The notes beneath the pieces were generated by a model. The model was not told where the DNA came from and searched no databases. It worked only from the letters and a program-made list of their open reading frames with translations. Below are positions 7,164 through 15,422 of a stretch of 42,434 nt of DNA, in pieces. Source of the DNA: Lacticaseibacillus chiayiensis (GTDB lineage: Bacteria; Bacillota; Bacilli; Lactobacillales; Lactobacillaceae); assembly GCF_004123795.1 (NCBI RefSeq), contig NZ_MSSM01000032.1, positions 1 through 42,434 of the forward strand. Reading direction: 5' to 3'. How positions within the stretch are numbered: the stretch's first letter is position 1; each line of letters begins with the position of its first letter. The position numbers and the translations under genes are program-made.

Positions 7164-8776
7164 ACGCTCAGATCCTGATGGCGATATCCAACAATACCAA
7201 TGATGAGGAGGCACACAGCGCTGATAAGCATGACTGCGAGCCACGGCTGCCCCAACGCCTTGATGGGAACATCAGCGATCCAGCCAAAGGGGGTGAAATC
7301 ACCCGCATGTTTGGGTAATGAAAACAACCCGTGAAAGACTTGCACGATCAGCCCGGCACCCATATAAAGCCAAAAGAGACCGCTTAGTTTTGGCCATAAA
7401 CCCACTAACGCAATGCCTAACGCGATAAAAGCTAGAACTGCAGGCAGACCGCCGATGAATAGTCGGCCAAGATACTTTAACGGCAACGGCTGGCTCAGAA
7501 CCGCATTGCCTGTCAAAAACAAGGCGATCAACCCGACAGAAAGTACTAAAATGCCCACAAATAAGGCCCAACAGTTATAACTGGTACTGATCGTGGCTCG
7601 CGTAGGCTTTTCTGCATGAATGATGCCAAGATAACCCAGCTGATCATCGTGTTTCAGACGAAACGCAATCTGAACTCCTGCAGTGACCGCTAAAGCAACA
7701 AAAATGCCCATATACATTGCCAAAAACGAAAGCACCAAAGTTTGATTAGCGGCGTGGATTTGCTTAACATCTAACAACTGGCGATAAATCGGATTGGTTT
7801 TAAGAATATCACCAACGCCACCAAGAACACTACCCATGACGCCGCCGAAAATAATTGCGCCAACCAACCAACCGAACAACAAGCCGCGTTCGGTGCGCCA
7901 GATCAGAGCTGGTACCGACCTTAACCACGATGCTGCGGTGGCCCGGCCTTTTCCTTCTGCCAGCACACCGGCACCGAGATCGCGATTTTGGGCAATGGCA
8001 ATAGCGGCACCATACAACAGGATGCTGCAGACAAGACCCAGAAGCAGCGGTGTGAGCTGATTTTTCGTATAAAAATCAACCTTTTCAAACCAGCCGATCG
8101 GGGAGAGCCAGGTCAGTTGCTGGTGGTTAAGATCGGTGACGAGGCGAATGAGATAAGCAGCGGCCAAAAGCATATAGCTTAACATGCTGGCGGTGCGGGT
8201 ATTGTTGGCCAGCTGGGCGAACAGCAAAGCCAGACTGCCGAAAACCAGATTGGCGATCAGCATGGCAATGGCGAACAATAAATCGCCGGTCATGTCAGTC
8301 CCGTCCATGTTGACAGCGAGCAGCGAGGCGAAGTAGGCGGCCGCCATCACAAAGCTGACCAATAGCAGCTCCCAAAAGGCAGCGGTGACATCCGCCGTGC
8401 GCCCGACATCGCGCGCCCGGACCATTTCCAGCAAGCCGTTTTCTTCCTGTCCGCGGGTGTCACGAATCATCAACGGCATGATCCACAAAGCTTGTAAAAT
8501 GATCATGAAAACGACCATCACGCCGGCAAAAATGATGGCAGCGTTGTAAGTGCTAACCTTAGGCGTTGCGCCAAACATCGCTGCCATCCCCGGTGCTTGC
8601 AACATTTTGACAATGTCTTTTGAACCAGAGGCACCGTTGATAAAGGCTGCTTCTAATTTTACAGCGCCACTGAGAATCATCATGATGAGGATCACGAGCC
8701 AGACAATCGAAAATTTGAGATTTTGTTTGAGGTTGGCCTTTAAAAGATAGCCGGCATGCCGATTATTCTGCCGCAT
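7160..8776 (-). CDS. ABC-2-type exporter permease (two-fold repeated, ~12 membrane segments)
   Basis: The 538-residue membrane protein has two similar halves, each with about six hydrophobic segments. It starts with a basic stretch before the first helix (FSIVWLVILIMMILSGAV). Its size and pairing with one ATPase and a TetR regulator match the large single-chain permeases of drug or ionophore exporters (tetronasin-resistance type) found in lactobacilli. The ATG at 8776 with AAGG about 9 bases upstream is preferred over a GTG three codons earlier. It overlaps the ATPase gene by 14 bases. Efflux of a toxic compound is the likely function; the specific substrate cannot be read from sequence. Confidence 0.85.
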   Translation of the reverse strand: MRQNNRHAGYLLKANLKQNLKFSIVWLVILIMMILSGAVKLEAAFINGASGSKDIVKMLQAPGMAAMFGATPKVSTYNAAIIFAGVMVVFMIILQALWIMPLMIRDTRGQEENGLLEMVRARDVGRTADVTAAFWELLLVSFVMAAAYFASLLAVNMDGTDMTGDLLFAIAMLIANLVFGSLALLFAQLANNTRTASMLSYMLLAAAYLIRLVTDLNHQQLTWLSPIGWFEKVDFYTKNQLTPLLLGLVCSILLYGAAIAIAQNRDLGAGVLAEGKGRATAASWLRSVPALIWRTERGLLFGWLVGAIIFGGVMGSVLGGVGDILKTNPIYRQLLDVKQIHAANQTLVLSFLAMYMGIFVALAVTAGVQIAFRLKHDDQLGYLGIIHAEKPTRATISTSYNCWALFVGILVLSVGLIALFLTGNAVLSQPLPLKYLGRLFIGGLPAVLAFIALGIALVGLWPKLSGLFWLYMGAGLIVQVFHGLFSLPKHAGDFTPFGWIADVPIKALGQPWLAVMLISAVCLLIIGIVGYRHQDLSV

Positions 8777-9680
8777 ACGACTCACCTTGCTTTCCGTAAT
8801 AACGCATAAACAGGTCCTCTAACGTCGGTGGTGAAACCCGCAAGTCTAGGATCGAGGCGGTCGCTAAGGACTGCATAATGCGACTCAATTCATCGCGATC
8901 GGCCGTAAAGACAGCTTTGGTATGGTCCGCCGCGGCAAATGTCAGGTCGTGAACGCCAGCAACCCGGGCTAAATCATCATTGGCTGTCGTTGTCGTGACT
9001 TCGACTTTTAGCCGCGCCAAATGTTGCATCTGGTCCAGATTACCGCTTTCAATGACACTGCCGTCACGAATAATCACGATGGAATCGCACATCCGCTCCA
9101 CTTCTGACAAAATATGACTCGATAGCAAAACACTTTTACCTGCCTGTTTAAGCTTAAGGACTTCCTGTTGAAAAGTCTGCTCGTTAAGCGGATCAAGACC
9201 GGAAGTTGGTTCATCAAAAATATACAGGTCCGCATCTTGCGACAAAGCGGCAATCAGCGCGACTTTTTGGCGATTGCCTTTGGAGTAAGTTCGGGCTTTT
9301 TTCGTTGGATCAAACTTGAATCGCTGCATTAAGTCATCGGTTTTCTGGTTATGGTCGCGGCCGTTTAGCCTAAGCAGCAAATCAATAATTTCGCCGCCGG
9401 ACAGATTCGGCCATAAATAAACATCGCCGGGAATATAAGCAATCTGGGGATGAATGACGGCATCGTCACGCCAGGCATCGTGGCCAAACACAGTGACCGT
9501 GCCAGCGGTTTTTTTCAACATGCCTAAAATGATGCGAATTGTTGTCGACTTGCCCGCACCATTTGGCCCTAAAAAGCCAAGTACCTGTCCGGAACTTAAC
9601 GTGAAGCTGACATTTTTTAACGCCTCAAACTTGCCGAACTTTTTTTGAATATGATTTAGTTCGATGACACTGGTTGCCAT
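8763..9680 (-). CDS. ABC exporter ATP-binding protein
   Basis: This is a 305-residue nucleotide-binding subunit. Walker A is GPNGAGKST (about residues 38-46), followed by a Q-loop region, the signature YSKGNRQKVAL, and Walker B LYIFDEPTSGLD with the H-loop in LLSSHILSEVE. The additional C-terminal domain of about 90 residues is typical of DrrA/CcmA-type drug exporters. The ATG has AAAGGAGG about 7 bases upstream. It is the first gene of the ATPase-permease-TetR operon, transcribed from a consensus-like promoter overlapped by the putative TetR operators. Confidence 0.93.
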   Translation of the reverse strand: MATSVIELNHIQKKFGKFEALKNVSFTLSSGQVLGFLGPNGAGKSTTIRIILGMLKKTAGTVTVFGHDAWRDDAVIHPQIAYIPGDVYLWPNLSGGEIIDLLLRLNGRDHNQKTDDLMQRFKFDPTKKARTYSKGNRQKVALIAALSQDADLYIFDEPTSGLDPLNEQTFQQEVLKLKQAGKSVLLSSHILSEVERMCDSIVIIRDGSVIESGNLDQMQHLARLKVEVTTTTANDDLARVAGVHDLTFAAADHTKAVFTADRDELSRIMQSLATASILDLRVSPPTLEDLFMRYYGKQGESYAAE

Positions 9681-9782
9681 GATAGCCTCCTTTGAATGCG
9701 ATCTTTTTAAAAGATGCTGGCATTCTGCGTGAAAGGTGGTGCTTACGGCTTGTATTTCTGTCGTATTTGCCTTTTCGACTGA

Positions 9783-9811
9783 AGTATAGTTGCCGTTGAC
9801 TGACGGGTCAA
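9783..9811 (-). promoter_or_regulatory. Promoter of the TetR/ABC exporter operon
   Basis: On the minus strand, TTGACC (9806-9811) and TATACT (9783-9788) are separated by exactly 17 bases, a near-consensus sigma-70-type promoter about 100 bases upstream of the ATPase start. Its -35 box is part of the first operator palindrome. Confidence 0.8.
9796..9811. promoter_or_regulatory. TetR operator 1 (candidate)
   Basis: The 16-bp palindrome is TTGAC-N6-GTCAA. It covers the -35 region of the exporter promoter, so binding would block RNA polymerase. The same arms recur at 9819-9834. Confidence 0.75.
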
Positions 9812-9818
9812 TAGTGAA

Positions 9819-9834
9819 TTGACTGGTTGGTCAA
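9819..9834. promoter_or_regulatory. TetR operator 2 (candidate)
   Basis: This is a second TTGAC-N6-GTCAA palindrome with arms identical to operator 1. It starts 23 bp after the first, about two helical turns away, so two dimers could bind on nearly the same face. It lies just upstream of the -35 box. Confidence 0.75.
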
Positions 9835-9923
9835 TGAATTTTGATAAGTGTAGTCTGAAGCGTCATGATGGACCCATCATGAAAGTGGGAGCTTTCAATT
9901 ATGGAACCGCCGTCTTTTTTGGA

Positions 9924-9963
9924 TCAAAAAAGACGGCTGCCTGATCATTTCATCAGGCAGCCG
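9924..9963 (-). terminator. Terminator of the nitroreductase gene
   Basis: On the minus strand a perfect 12-bp stem (CGGCTGCCTGAT paired with ATCAGGCAGCCG, 9934-9963) is followed by TCTTTTTTGA. An overlapping second hairpin (GCCGTCTTTTTT/AAAAAAGACGGC, 9909-9937) could compete with it. The rest of 9681-10016 holds only the exporter promoter and operators. Confidence 0.85.
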
Positions 9964-10016
9964 ACGCGTCGGATGTTTTGTGCGCATTTTAAAATTAAGG
10001 ATGCAAAAGACAATTT

Positions 10017-10772
10017 TCAACTTTCAGGGAAAAAGCCCTGACGCCGCATTACCTTGAACAAGTCACCACGTTTGGCCGGCGTGTGCGTGGCTGCGCTGAC
10101 CGCCAGATCGGTGTATGTTTCTTCGCGTGGATTGCCGTGACGGGTGGCATAGTAATCGTGGACCTTTCGATTGTAAGCAGTCATTGCATCGGGTTCAGGT
10201 ACCGGTTCGCCATAGCGATTCGTGAACGCGACCAGTGATTTGGGCATGCGTGGCTTTTCATCAGGATGCTCATCTGGTAGTCCGATTGCAAGCCCTAATA
10301 AGGGAAACGTGTACTTAGGTAAATGCAGTAAATCGATCAAGGCTTGCGCATCATTTTGAATACTGCCTAGTGTGACGGTGCCTAGGCCGAGACTTTCCGC
10401 TGCCACGACCATGTTTTGCAGCGCCAAGGTGGCATCCGCGCTTGCCTGCAAGAACTTATCCATGCGTCCGAGATGATCAAGCGGTTGCTGCGCCGCTTTG
10501 GTTAAGGCAGCGACGCGATGTAAATCGGCAACGAAAATAAACAGTTCGCCTGGGCCGTTCAGATAAGTTTGCGTACTCATCGCTGCGATTTTAGCGCGAA
10601 TCTTCGGATCGAGAATATGAATGACAGAAAATAGCTGCAAATACATCGAACTTGCGGTGTGCTGGGCAACATCCAGCAAGGTCTGAATGGTTTGATGGCT
10701 AAGATGTTGGGGTTTAAACCGCCGAATGGAGCGATGATGAAGCTGACGGCGAATGGTTTCGTTTTGAATCAA
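10017..10772 (-). CDS. FMN-dependent nitroreductase / NADPH oxidoreductase (NfsA-FRP type)
   Basis: The 251-residue protein has the nitroreductase fold signature. An N-terminal HHRSIRRF motif contacts FMN, a central SADATLALQNMVVAAESLGLG carries the fold core, and PLLGLAIGLPDEHPDEKPRMP closes the domain. Length and motifs fit the NfsA/FRP group, which reduces flavins, nitroaromatics or quinones with NADPH. The start is probably the TTG at 10772, which has GAAGGAG about 9 bases upstream; an ATG at 10805 would add 11 residues but lacks a site. It is a single gene ending in a strong terminator. Its physiological role, perhaps flavin reduction or redox defence, is not evident from neighbours. Confidence 0.88.
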   Translation of the reverse strand: MIQNETIRRQLHHRSIRRFKPQHLSHQTIQTLLDVAQHTASSMYLQLFSVIHILDPKIRAKIAAMSTQTYLNGPGELFIFVADLHRVAALTKAAQQPLDHLGRMDKFLQASADATLALQNMVVAAESLGLGTVTLGSIQNDAQALIDLLHLPKYTFPLLGLAIGLPDEHPDEKPRMPKSLVAFTNRYGEPVPEPDAMTAYNRKVHDYYATRHGNPREETYTDLAVSAATHTPAKRGDLFKVMRRQGFFPES

Positions 10773-10901
10773 AAAAGTCACTCCTTCAATCAATGCGTAT
10801 GACATCTATTGTAGCTGAATGTTGTGGTGACGGAATGACTTAATGAAAAAAGATGTGGAAGCAAGCGTTTGGCATGGCAGATTTTGTGAGCAAAGCACTT
10901 T

Positions 10902-11748
10902 TTAATGACGATGCCGTCGTTCTCCCAGCCACCAAATTAACACGCCGATGCCAACTCCCAAGAGGATCACGACAACATAAAACAACCATTGCCACTGGCC
11001 GAAGTCGATCTTGGTTCTGAAGAAGGAACGTGTGGCTCGCAAATAGACAAGCAAACCGAGAATGAGTATAAACAAGCTGAAATAGTAAATTGGGCGCTCA
11101 AGTTCATTGAGGTGATGGATAAACGGCAAAATTACCGCAATGATCAACCCTAAAATAATGACGGTGAACGAAGTATGGGCAGAGAGACGGATTTGCCATC
11201 TGGTTTTGAGAAACAACAAGACGCTGACCATGATGCCAAACAGTATCACACCGAGAATGATAATTGCGGTTAACTGAAAACGTGATGGCTTGGCAAAAGC
11301 GTGGTTGCCGACATACCAAAGCCCACCCCACACGCTGACAATCACGATGCCGGAAGCCAGCAACAAACTACCGGCATCGAAGGTTACGTTTGGATAAGTC
11401 AGATGCGGCAGCCAAAAAAATAAAGATCATCATAGCCGCCAATTTTAAGTTAAACCAGATAAAATTGCCGATGCGCAGGGGAATTGTCTTTAGTAGTTCA
11501 GTTGCTGTCTGTTTGGGGTCATGACCAAAATAAGTCATGGCATCTGTTCCATCATTTTGAGCATCAATGAGGTCTTGGAGAATACCTAGCAAACTTTCTT
11601 CTAATTGATAATCGTCACGAAACAAATTTTTGCCACGCATGTAAACGACTAAATCCTCATAGTAGTCGCGGTTGGCTTTTATCAATTGTTTACGCAACTG
11701 ATTGTTTTCAGCTGCCAATTTATTGACAGCTTCCTTGCGTTTTTTCAT
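10902..11748 (-). pseudogene. PadR-linked HAAS/DUF1129-like membrane protein, frameshifted
   Basis: The first part (11748 leftward) encodes a coiled-coil and soluble helical region of about 110 residues (LAAENNQLRKQLIKANRDYYEDL) and one membrane helix, then stops at 11368. A second frame (10902-11366 plus an upstream extension) carries about four membrane helices. Removing one T from the T7 run opposite 11414-11420 joins them without a break: ...IFIFWLPHLTYPNV, then TFDAGSLLLASG. The corrected product is about 281 residues, a HAAS-type protein commonly encoded after PadR regulators. The break may be a real mutation, phase variation, slippage or a sequencing error. The start overlaps the end of the PadR gene's ribosome-site-like GAGGAG tail. 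Confidence 0.75.
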
Positions 11749-11750
11749 GG

Positions 11751-12092
11751 CTACTCCTCCTCAGGTTGGTTCGCAATGATTTGATCAACATGACTTTTGA
11801 GTTCTTGCCACTGCAAGATGAATGTTTGTTTGGCTTTTTCGCCTTCTGCCGTAATGGCGTAATACTTGCGACTCGGTCCGTCCGGCGATGGGCGCATGTG
11901 ACTCGTCAGGAGTCCTTTCTTTTCCATCGTCATTAGCAGGGGATAAATCGTCCCCTTAGGAACATTTTCGAAGCCAAAAAGATTAAGTGATTCGCTGATG
12001 GCATAGCCGTATCGTTCTTTGCGCGCGAGTAAAATGAGCAGGCACCCTTGTAAAATGCCTTTCAGCATCTGGCTATTATCGTCTCTCGCCAT
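11751..12092 (-). CDS. PadR-family transcriptional repressor
   Basis: The 113-residue protein has the PadR winged-helix pattern: LKGILQGCLLILLARKERYG, the recognition segment PKGTIYPLLMTMEKKGLL, and the wing PDGPSRKYYAITAEGE, then a dimerisation helix rich in Gln/Glu. The ATG at 12092 has AAAGGATG about 9 bases upstream; an earlier ATG at 12101 would sit on that site. It is followed after 2 bases by the HAAS-like membrane gene, a common pair in Firmicutes where PadR represses its own operon. Two related 24-bp sites lie upstream. The inducer is unknown. Confidence 0.9.
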   Translation of the reverse strand: MARDDNSQMLKGILQGCLLILLARKERYGYAISESLNLFGFENVPKGTIYPLLMTMEKKGLLTSHMRPSPDGPSRKYYAITAEGEKAKQTFILQWQELKSHVDQIIANQPEEE

Positions 12093-12108
12093 CAATATCA
12101 TCCTTTTC

Positions 12109-12132
12109 GACTAATGTGTTTTACACACTAGT
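12109..12132. promoter_or_regulatory. PadR operator-like site 1
   Basis: The sequence contains the palindromic core TGTGT-TTT-ACACA flanked by CTA/TAG, about 17 bases upstream of the PadR start. The minus strand of this site matches the plus strand of 12149-12172 at 20 of 24 positions by eye, so two inverted copies are present. Confidence 0.6.
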
Positions 12133-12148
12133 AGCTTAAACCGAAATG

Positions 12149-12172
12149 ACTAGTGCGTAAAGCAAAATAGTC
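12149..12172. promoter_or_regulatory. PadR operator-like site 2
   Basis: This is the inverted, partly degraded copy of site 1, beginning ACTAGTGCGTAAAGCA. It lies about 60-80 bases upstream of the PadR start. The paired arrangement suggests cooperative binding. Confidence 0.5.
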
Positions 12173-12321
12173 TTTGCCAATCACCGCGACTATAATTTTC
12201 ATTTTTCCTTTGGGAGAAGTGTATACTTCTGATTTTAATATGAGATAAGGATTCACTTGTAGCGCGAGAATCGAGTGTGACAAGAGCCAAGCGTCAGTAT
12301 TGAATGGCCAGCCACCTTACC

Positions 12322-12828
12322 TCACGAACCACTCACTGGTGCTACAGATTTTGTCATGTTAAACCAAACTTCGCCAGCGTGAGTGGACGCCGCCTTTCCG
12401 TCATTGTGGAAGCCGGCATGTTCATAAAAAGGGATGAGGCGCTGAAGGCAGGTTAAGGTAATGGCGATGCGTTTTTGCTCACGCGCAACATCCGTCATTT
12501 TAGCTAAGAGTTGGTGGCCAATACCGTGATGTTGCAGATCAGGCGCAACTGCGAGACTCAGAATCGCAATGTACGGCGCAGCTGCCGAGTTAGGCTGGCT
12601 GGTAACAAATAAATCGTCAGTAATGGTTGACTGTGAAGTGGCCGGGCCAACAATATAACCCGCGATCGTTTGGTCTGTCCGCGCTACAATGAATGTGTCA
12701 GGATAATGAATGATGCGGGCTGCCATGTTAGAACGACTGGCAGCCTCTTGTGGTGTGAAACCAGCACGCTCGATTCGCATAATGGGGTCTAAATCAGTTA
12801 AGTTGGCTGTAGAAAAATGCAGTTTCAA
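12322..12828 (-). CDS. GNAT-family N-acetyltransferase
   Basis: The 168-residue protein has the acetyl-CoA-binding motif A of GNAT enzymes, ILSLAVAPDLQHHGIGHQLL (Q/RxxGxG/A variant HHGIGH), and motif B near PFYEHAGFHNDG. The best-spaced start is the TTG at 12828 (MKLHFSTANL), with AAGAAGG about 7 bases upstream. A GTG two codons earlier (12834) would be only one base from that site. The sequence suggests a small-molecule or protein acetyltransferase; the substrate is unknown. It is a single gene with divergent orientation to kptA, whose start is 48 bases away. Confidence 0.83.
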   Translation of the reverse strand: MKLHFSTANLTDLDPIMRIERAGFTPQEAASRSNMAARIIHYPDTFIVARTDQTIAGYIVGPATSQSTITDDLFVTSQPNSAAAPYIAILSLAVAPDLQHHGIGHQLLAKMTDVAREQKRIAITLTCLQRLIPFYEHAGFHNDGKAASTHAGEVWFNMTKSVAPVSGS

Positions 12829-12876
12829 CGTCACGCCTTCTTTTCATCATAAATTTTAAAAATGAGGTGATCGTGA

Positions 12877-13434
12877 ATGGACAAGCAATTAGTTAAGATC
12901 AGCAAGACGTTAAGCCTGATCTTGCGACATCATCCGGAAAAGATCGGTGTCAAACTGGATCGTTATGGGCGCACGGATTTGGAAACGTTGCTTCGGCAAT
13001 TCAATGCCCATTACCGGATGCATCTTGATCGCCAGGTGCTTGATGACATTATGACACAAAGCGATAAGCAGCGGTTTGCAATTGAGGGAAGCACCATCAG
13101 AGCGGTATACGGCCATAGTGTTCCGGTCTTGCCTTTGATGCCGGCGCGGCGTCCACCCATCTGGTTATATCATGGTACGTCACATCAAGCCGCTGCTGTG
13201 ATTGACGTTGAAGGACTTAAGCCAATGGACCGCGATTTTGTTCATCTTTCCGAAAATCCGAAAATGGCATGGCAGGTCGGCGTGCGGCATGACCCACATC
13301 CGGTTATTTATCGGGTAGCCGCGCAATCGGCAGCCGATGCCGGCCAAACTTTTTATCCGACAGGGAGTCAGGTTTGGCTGGTTCAAGCAGTTCCCCCGGC
13401 ATTTTTAACCCGAACATCATCGCCAACACCGTGA
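12877..13434 (+). CDS. kptA: tRNA 2'-phosphotransferase, KptA/Tpt1 family
   Basis: The 185-residue protein begins with the family hallmark SKTLSLILRHHPEKIG and the KptA winged-helix region (about residues 5-75). It continues with the ADP-ribosyltransferase-like domain containing WLYHGTS (about 100-106) and DFVHLSENPKMAWQVG (about 118-135). Tpt1 enzymes transfer a 2'-phosphate from RNA to NAD+, giving ADP-ribose 1'',2''-cyclic phosphate. Bacteria lack the fungal-type tRNA splicing that generates the substrate, so the native role in this organism is unknown. GAGGTG lies about 8-9 bases before the ATG. It appears monocistronic. Confidence 0.92.
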   Translation: MDKQLVKISKTLSLILRHHPEKIGVKLDRYGRTDLETLLRQFNAHYRMHLDRQVLDDIMTQSDKQRFAIEGSTIRAVYGHSVPVLPLMPARRPPIWLYHGTSHQAAAVIDVEGLKPMDRDFVHLSENPKMAWQVGVRHDPHPVIYRVAAQSAADAGQTFYPTGSQVWLVQAVPPAFLTRTSSPTP

Positions 13435-13510
13435 CGAAGACCCGCTTTTTACCGCAAACGTTCGTTTTTTTATGTTAGTATTAGGCATACTTAAAAAAGG
13501 AGGCTCTATC

Positions 13511-13768
13511 ATGAAAGCTGATGCACCTGACGATTTACGGTTAAATCCAAAACAGTTTGCCAATCTTGTTGTGGGGTCACACCAAGTACCGGATGATAAA
13601 GACCCAGAAGCCATTGTGAAGCGGAAGTTAACGCTTTATCTCACTGCTTATTATTTAGCAGAGCGGTTTAATGAGCTCCAGCAGGAGACATTGGATCACG
13701 CTCCGTCACGAGAAAACTTTCACCAACTTCTGAAAAAGTTGGAAAAAGAACGTTTTCAGGATTGGTAG
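13511..13768 (+). CDS. Conserved-type hypothetical protein, 85 residues
   Basis: A strong AAAGGAGG site lies about 8 bases before the ATG. The product is soluble, acidic at the start (MKADAPDDLRLNPKQFANLV) and helical and charged in the second half (LLKKLEKERFQDW). No cysteine cluster, signal peptide or membrane segment is visible. It is flanked by kptA and a terminator and lies upstream of the citrate cluster. I recognise no family. The good start context and clean terminator argue that it is a real gene. Confidence 0.7.
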   Translation: MKADAPDDLRLNPKQFANLVVGSHQVPDDKDPEAIVKRKLTLYLTAYYLAERFNELQQETLDHAPSRENFHQLLKKLEKERFQDW

Positions 13769-13860
13769 ACTAACACAGAAAAGCGTCTCTGTATTAGTCT
13801 ATTGTGAAATAAATATCAATTGAAAAGCGTTCTTTTTCAATCGTTACACTATTTTTATTC

Positions 13861-13918
13861 AAAAACGCCTACACTGACTTAAATCCGAATTTTAAGCCAA
13901 TGAAGGCGTTTTCTTTTG
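13861..13918 (+). terminator. Terminator before the citrate cluster
   Basis: AAAAACGCCT (13861-13870) pairs with AGGCGTTTT (13904-13912). Inside is a second stem, TTAAA/TTTAA. A T-rich tract follows. It separates the 85-residue gene from citH. Confidence 0.7.
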
Positions 13919-13990
13919 TCTAAAAATTTAGCTTGCCCTTAACCGTACAATTGTTCTTTTGGTGTTCTAAAGAAGCAAAATCAGCCTTTT

Positions 13991-14006
13991 CGTGACATAA
14001 ATCACG
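13991..14006. promoter_or_regulatory. CRP/FNR-like palindrome upstream of citH
   Basis: CGTGA-N6-TCACG is a perfect 5-bp-arm palindrome, centred about 53 bases upstream of the citH start. The N6 spacing matches the CRP/FNR superfamily operator layout (TGTGA-N6-TCACA). It could serve a CRP/FNR-like factor or be a CitO site. No convincing promoter with both boxes was found nearby. The remainder of 13919-14051 is AT-rich leader. Confidence 0.45.
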
Positions 14007-14051
14007 TATCATGTGGATAGCAACAAAAACTTATGAAAAGAGGTTGGGACT

Positions 14052-15401
14052 ATGTTACTCACCGTCATTGCTTACGCCATGATTATTGTTTTCATGTACG
14101 TCATCATGACCAAGAAGCTTTCACCATTCACTTCTTTAGTGATGATCCCGCTGCTGTTTGCAATTATTGCAATGGTGGCTGGCGTGGCGAAGAAAGGGAC
14201 AATCGGCGATTTTGTGTTGAAGGGTCTGACGACGACCGCTAACACAGGGATCATGCTCTTATTCGCTATTCTGTATTTTTCCATTATGCTCGACGCCGGT
14301 CTGTTCGATCCGATTACAGCCCGGATGATCAAGATTGCGAAAGGTGACCCGATGAAGGTGCTGATGGCAACCGCCATTGTTGCGATGGCCGTCTCACTTA
14401 ATGGAGATGGGACCACGACGACTTTGATCTGCTGCTCGGCATTTATTCCGATCTATAAGAAGCTCAACATGAATATGATGAACCTTGGTGTTTTGATTAT
14501 TTTGCAAAATACCATCATGAACTTGCTGCCTTGGGGTGGACCGACTGCTCGAGCAATGGCAGTTTTGAAGGTTGATGCCGATATTTTGACGTATTTATTG
14601 CCAGGCATGATTCTGGCCTTGGCTTATGTTGTTTTCTACGTTGCACCGCATATGGGCCGCGCCGAACGGAAACGCTTGGGTGTTCGGGAATTAACCGATG
14701 AAGAAATCGATGAGATGACGTCAGTGGTTGATCCTGAAGTTTCCGAAATTCGCCGTCCAAATATGTTTGTCTTTAACGGCATTTTGACCATCGTGTTGAT
14801 TGCCTGGTTGGTGGCAAGTTCCTTTATTAAAGTCATCGCGATGCCGCCACTGCTGTTATTCCTTGTGGGCACCTGTATCGCATTAATGGCTAACTATCCT
14901 AAGTTAGGCGATCAAAGCAAACGAATCGGTGCAAACGGTGGCGATGCTGTGCAAGTGGTTATTCTGGTTTTTGCTGCTGGGGTCTTCATGGGCTTGTTCC
15001 AAGGAACCGGGATGGCCGAAGCACTTGCCAAGAGTTTCACCACGATCATTCCAAGTTCCATGGCTGGGTTCTGGGGGCTGGTTATTGCGTTGATTTCCGC
15101 ACCAGGGACATTCTTCTTAAGTAACGACGGATTCTACTTTGGGGTTATGCCAGTGTTGGCAACTGCAGGGCGCGCTTATGGCTTCACCAATATGCAGATG
15201 GCGCTGGCTTCCTTAATGGGACAGGCATTCCACTTGCTTTCGCCATTAGTTGCTTTCATTTATTTGTTGCTCCGACTCACCGGTTTGGACATGGGTAAGT
15301 GGCAACGCGAAGCTGGCAAATACGCATTAGGTATTTTCGTAATCTTCGTGGTGACGGTTATGCTCTTCGGGCATGTGCCGTTCTATTTACCACAAAAATA
15401 A
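14052..15401 (+). CDS. citH: Metal-citrate/proton symporter, CitMHS family
   Basis: The 449-residue membrane protein has about 11-12 hydrophobic segments and the CitMHS features VSLNGDGTTTTLICC (about residues 115-129) and NLLPWGGPTARA (about 156-167). CitMHS carriers import citrate as a complex with divalent metals; CitH of L. casei and Enterococcus faecalis belongs here, and Ca2+-citrate is the known L. casei substrate. It heads the citrate cluster and is the uptake step. AGAGG lies about 9-13 bases before the ATG. A hairpin after the gene (15423-15448) may partly separate its transcript from the downstream oad-cit genes. Confidence 0.92.
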   Translation: MLLTVIAYAMIIVFMYVIMTKKLSPFTSLVMIPLLFAIIAMVAGVAKKGTIGDFVLKGLTTTANTGIMLLFAILYFSIMLDAGLFDPITARMIKIAKGDPMKVLMATAIVAMAVSLNGDGTTTTLICCSAFIPIYKKLNMNMMNLGVLIILQNTIMNLLPWGGPTARAMAVLKVDADILTYLLPGMILALAYVVFYVAPHMGRAERKRLGVRELTDEEIDEMTSVVDPEVSEIRRPNMFVFNGILTIVLIAWLVASSFIKVIAMPPLLLFLVGTCIALMANYPKLGDQSKRIGANGGDAVQVVILVFAAGVFMGLFQGTGMAEALAKSFTTIIPSSMAGFWGLVIALISAPGTFFLSNDGFYFGVMPVLATAGRAYGFTNMQMALASLMGQAFHLLSPLVAFIYLLLRLTGLDMGKWQREAGKYALGIFVIFVVTVMLFGHVPFYLPQK

Positions 15402-15422
15402 GCAACAATTGAAAAAGACACC

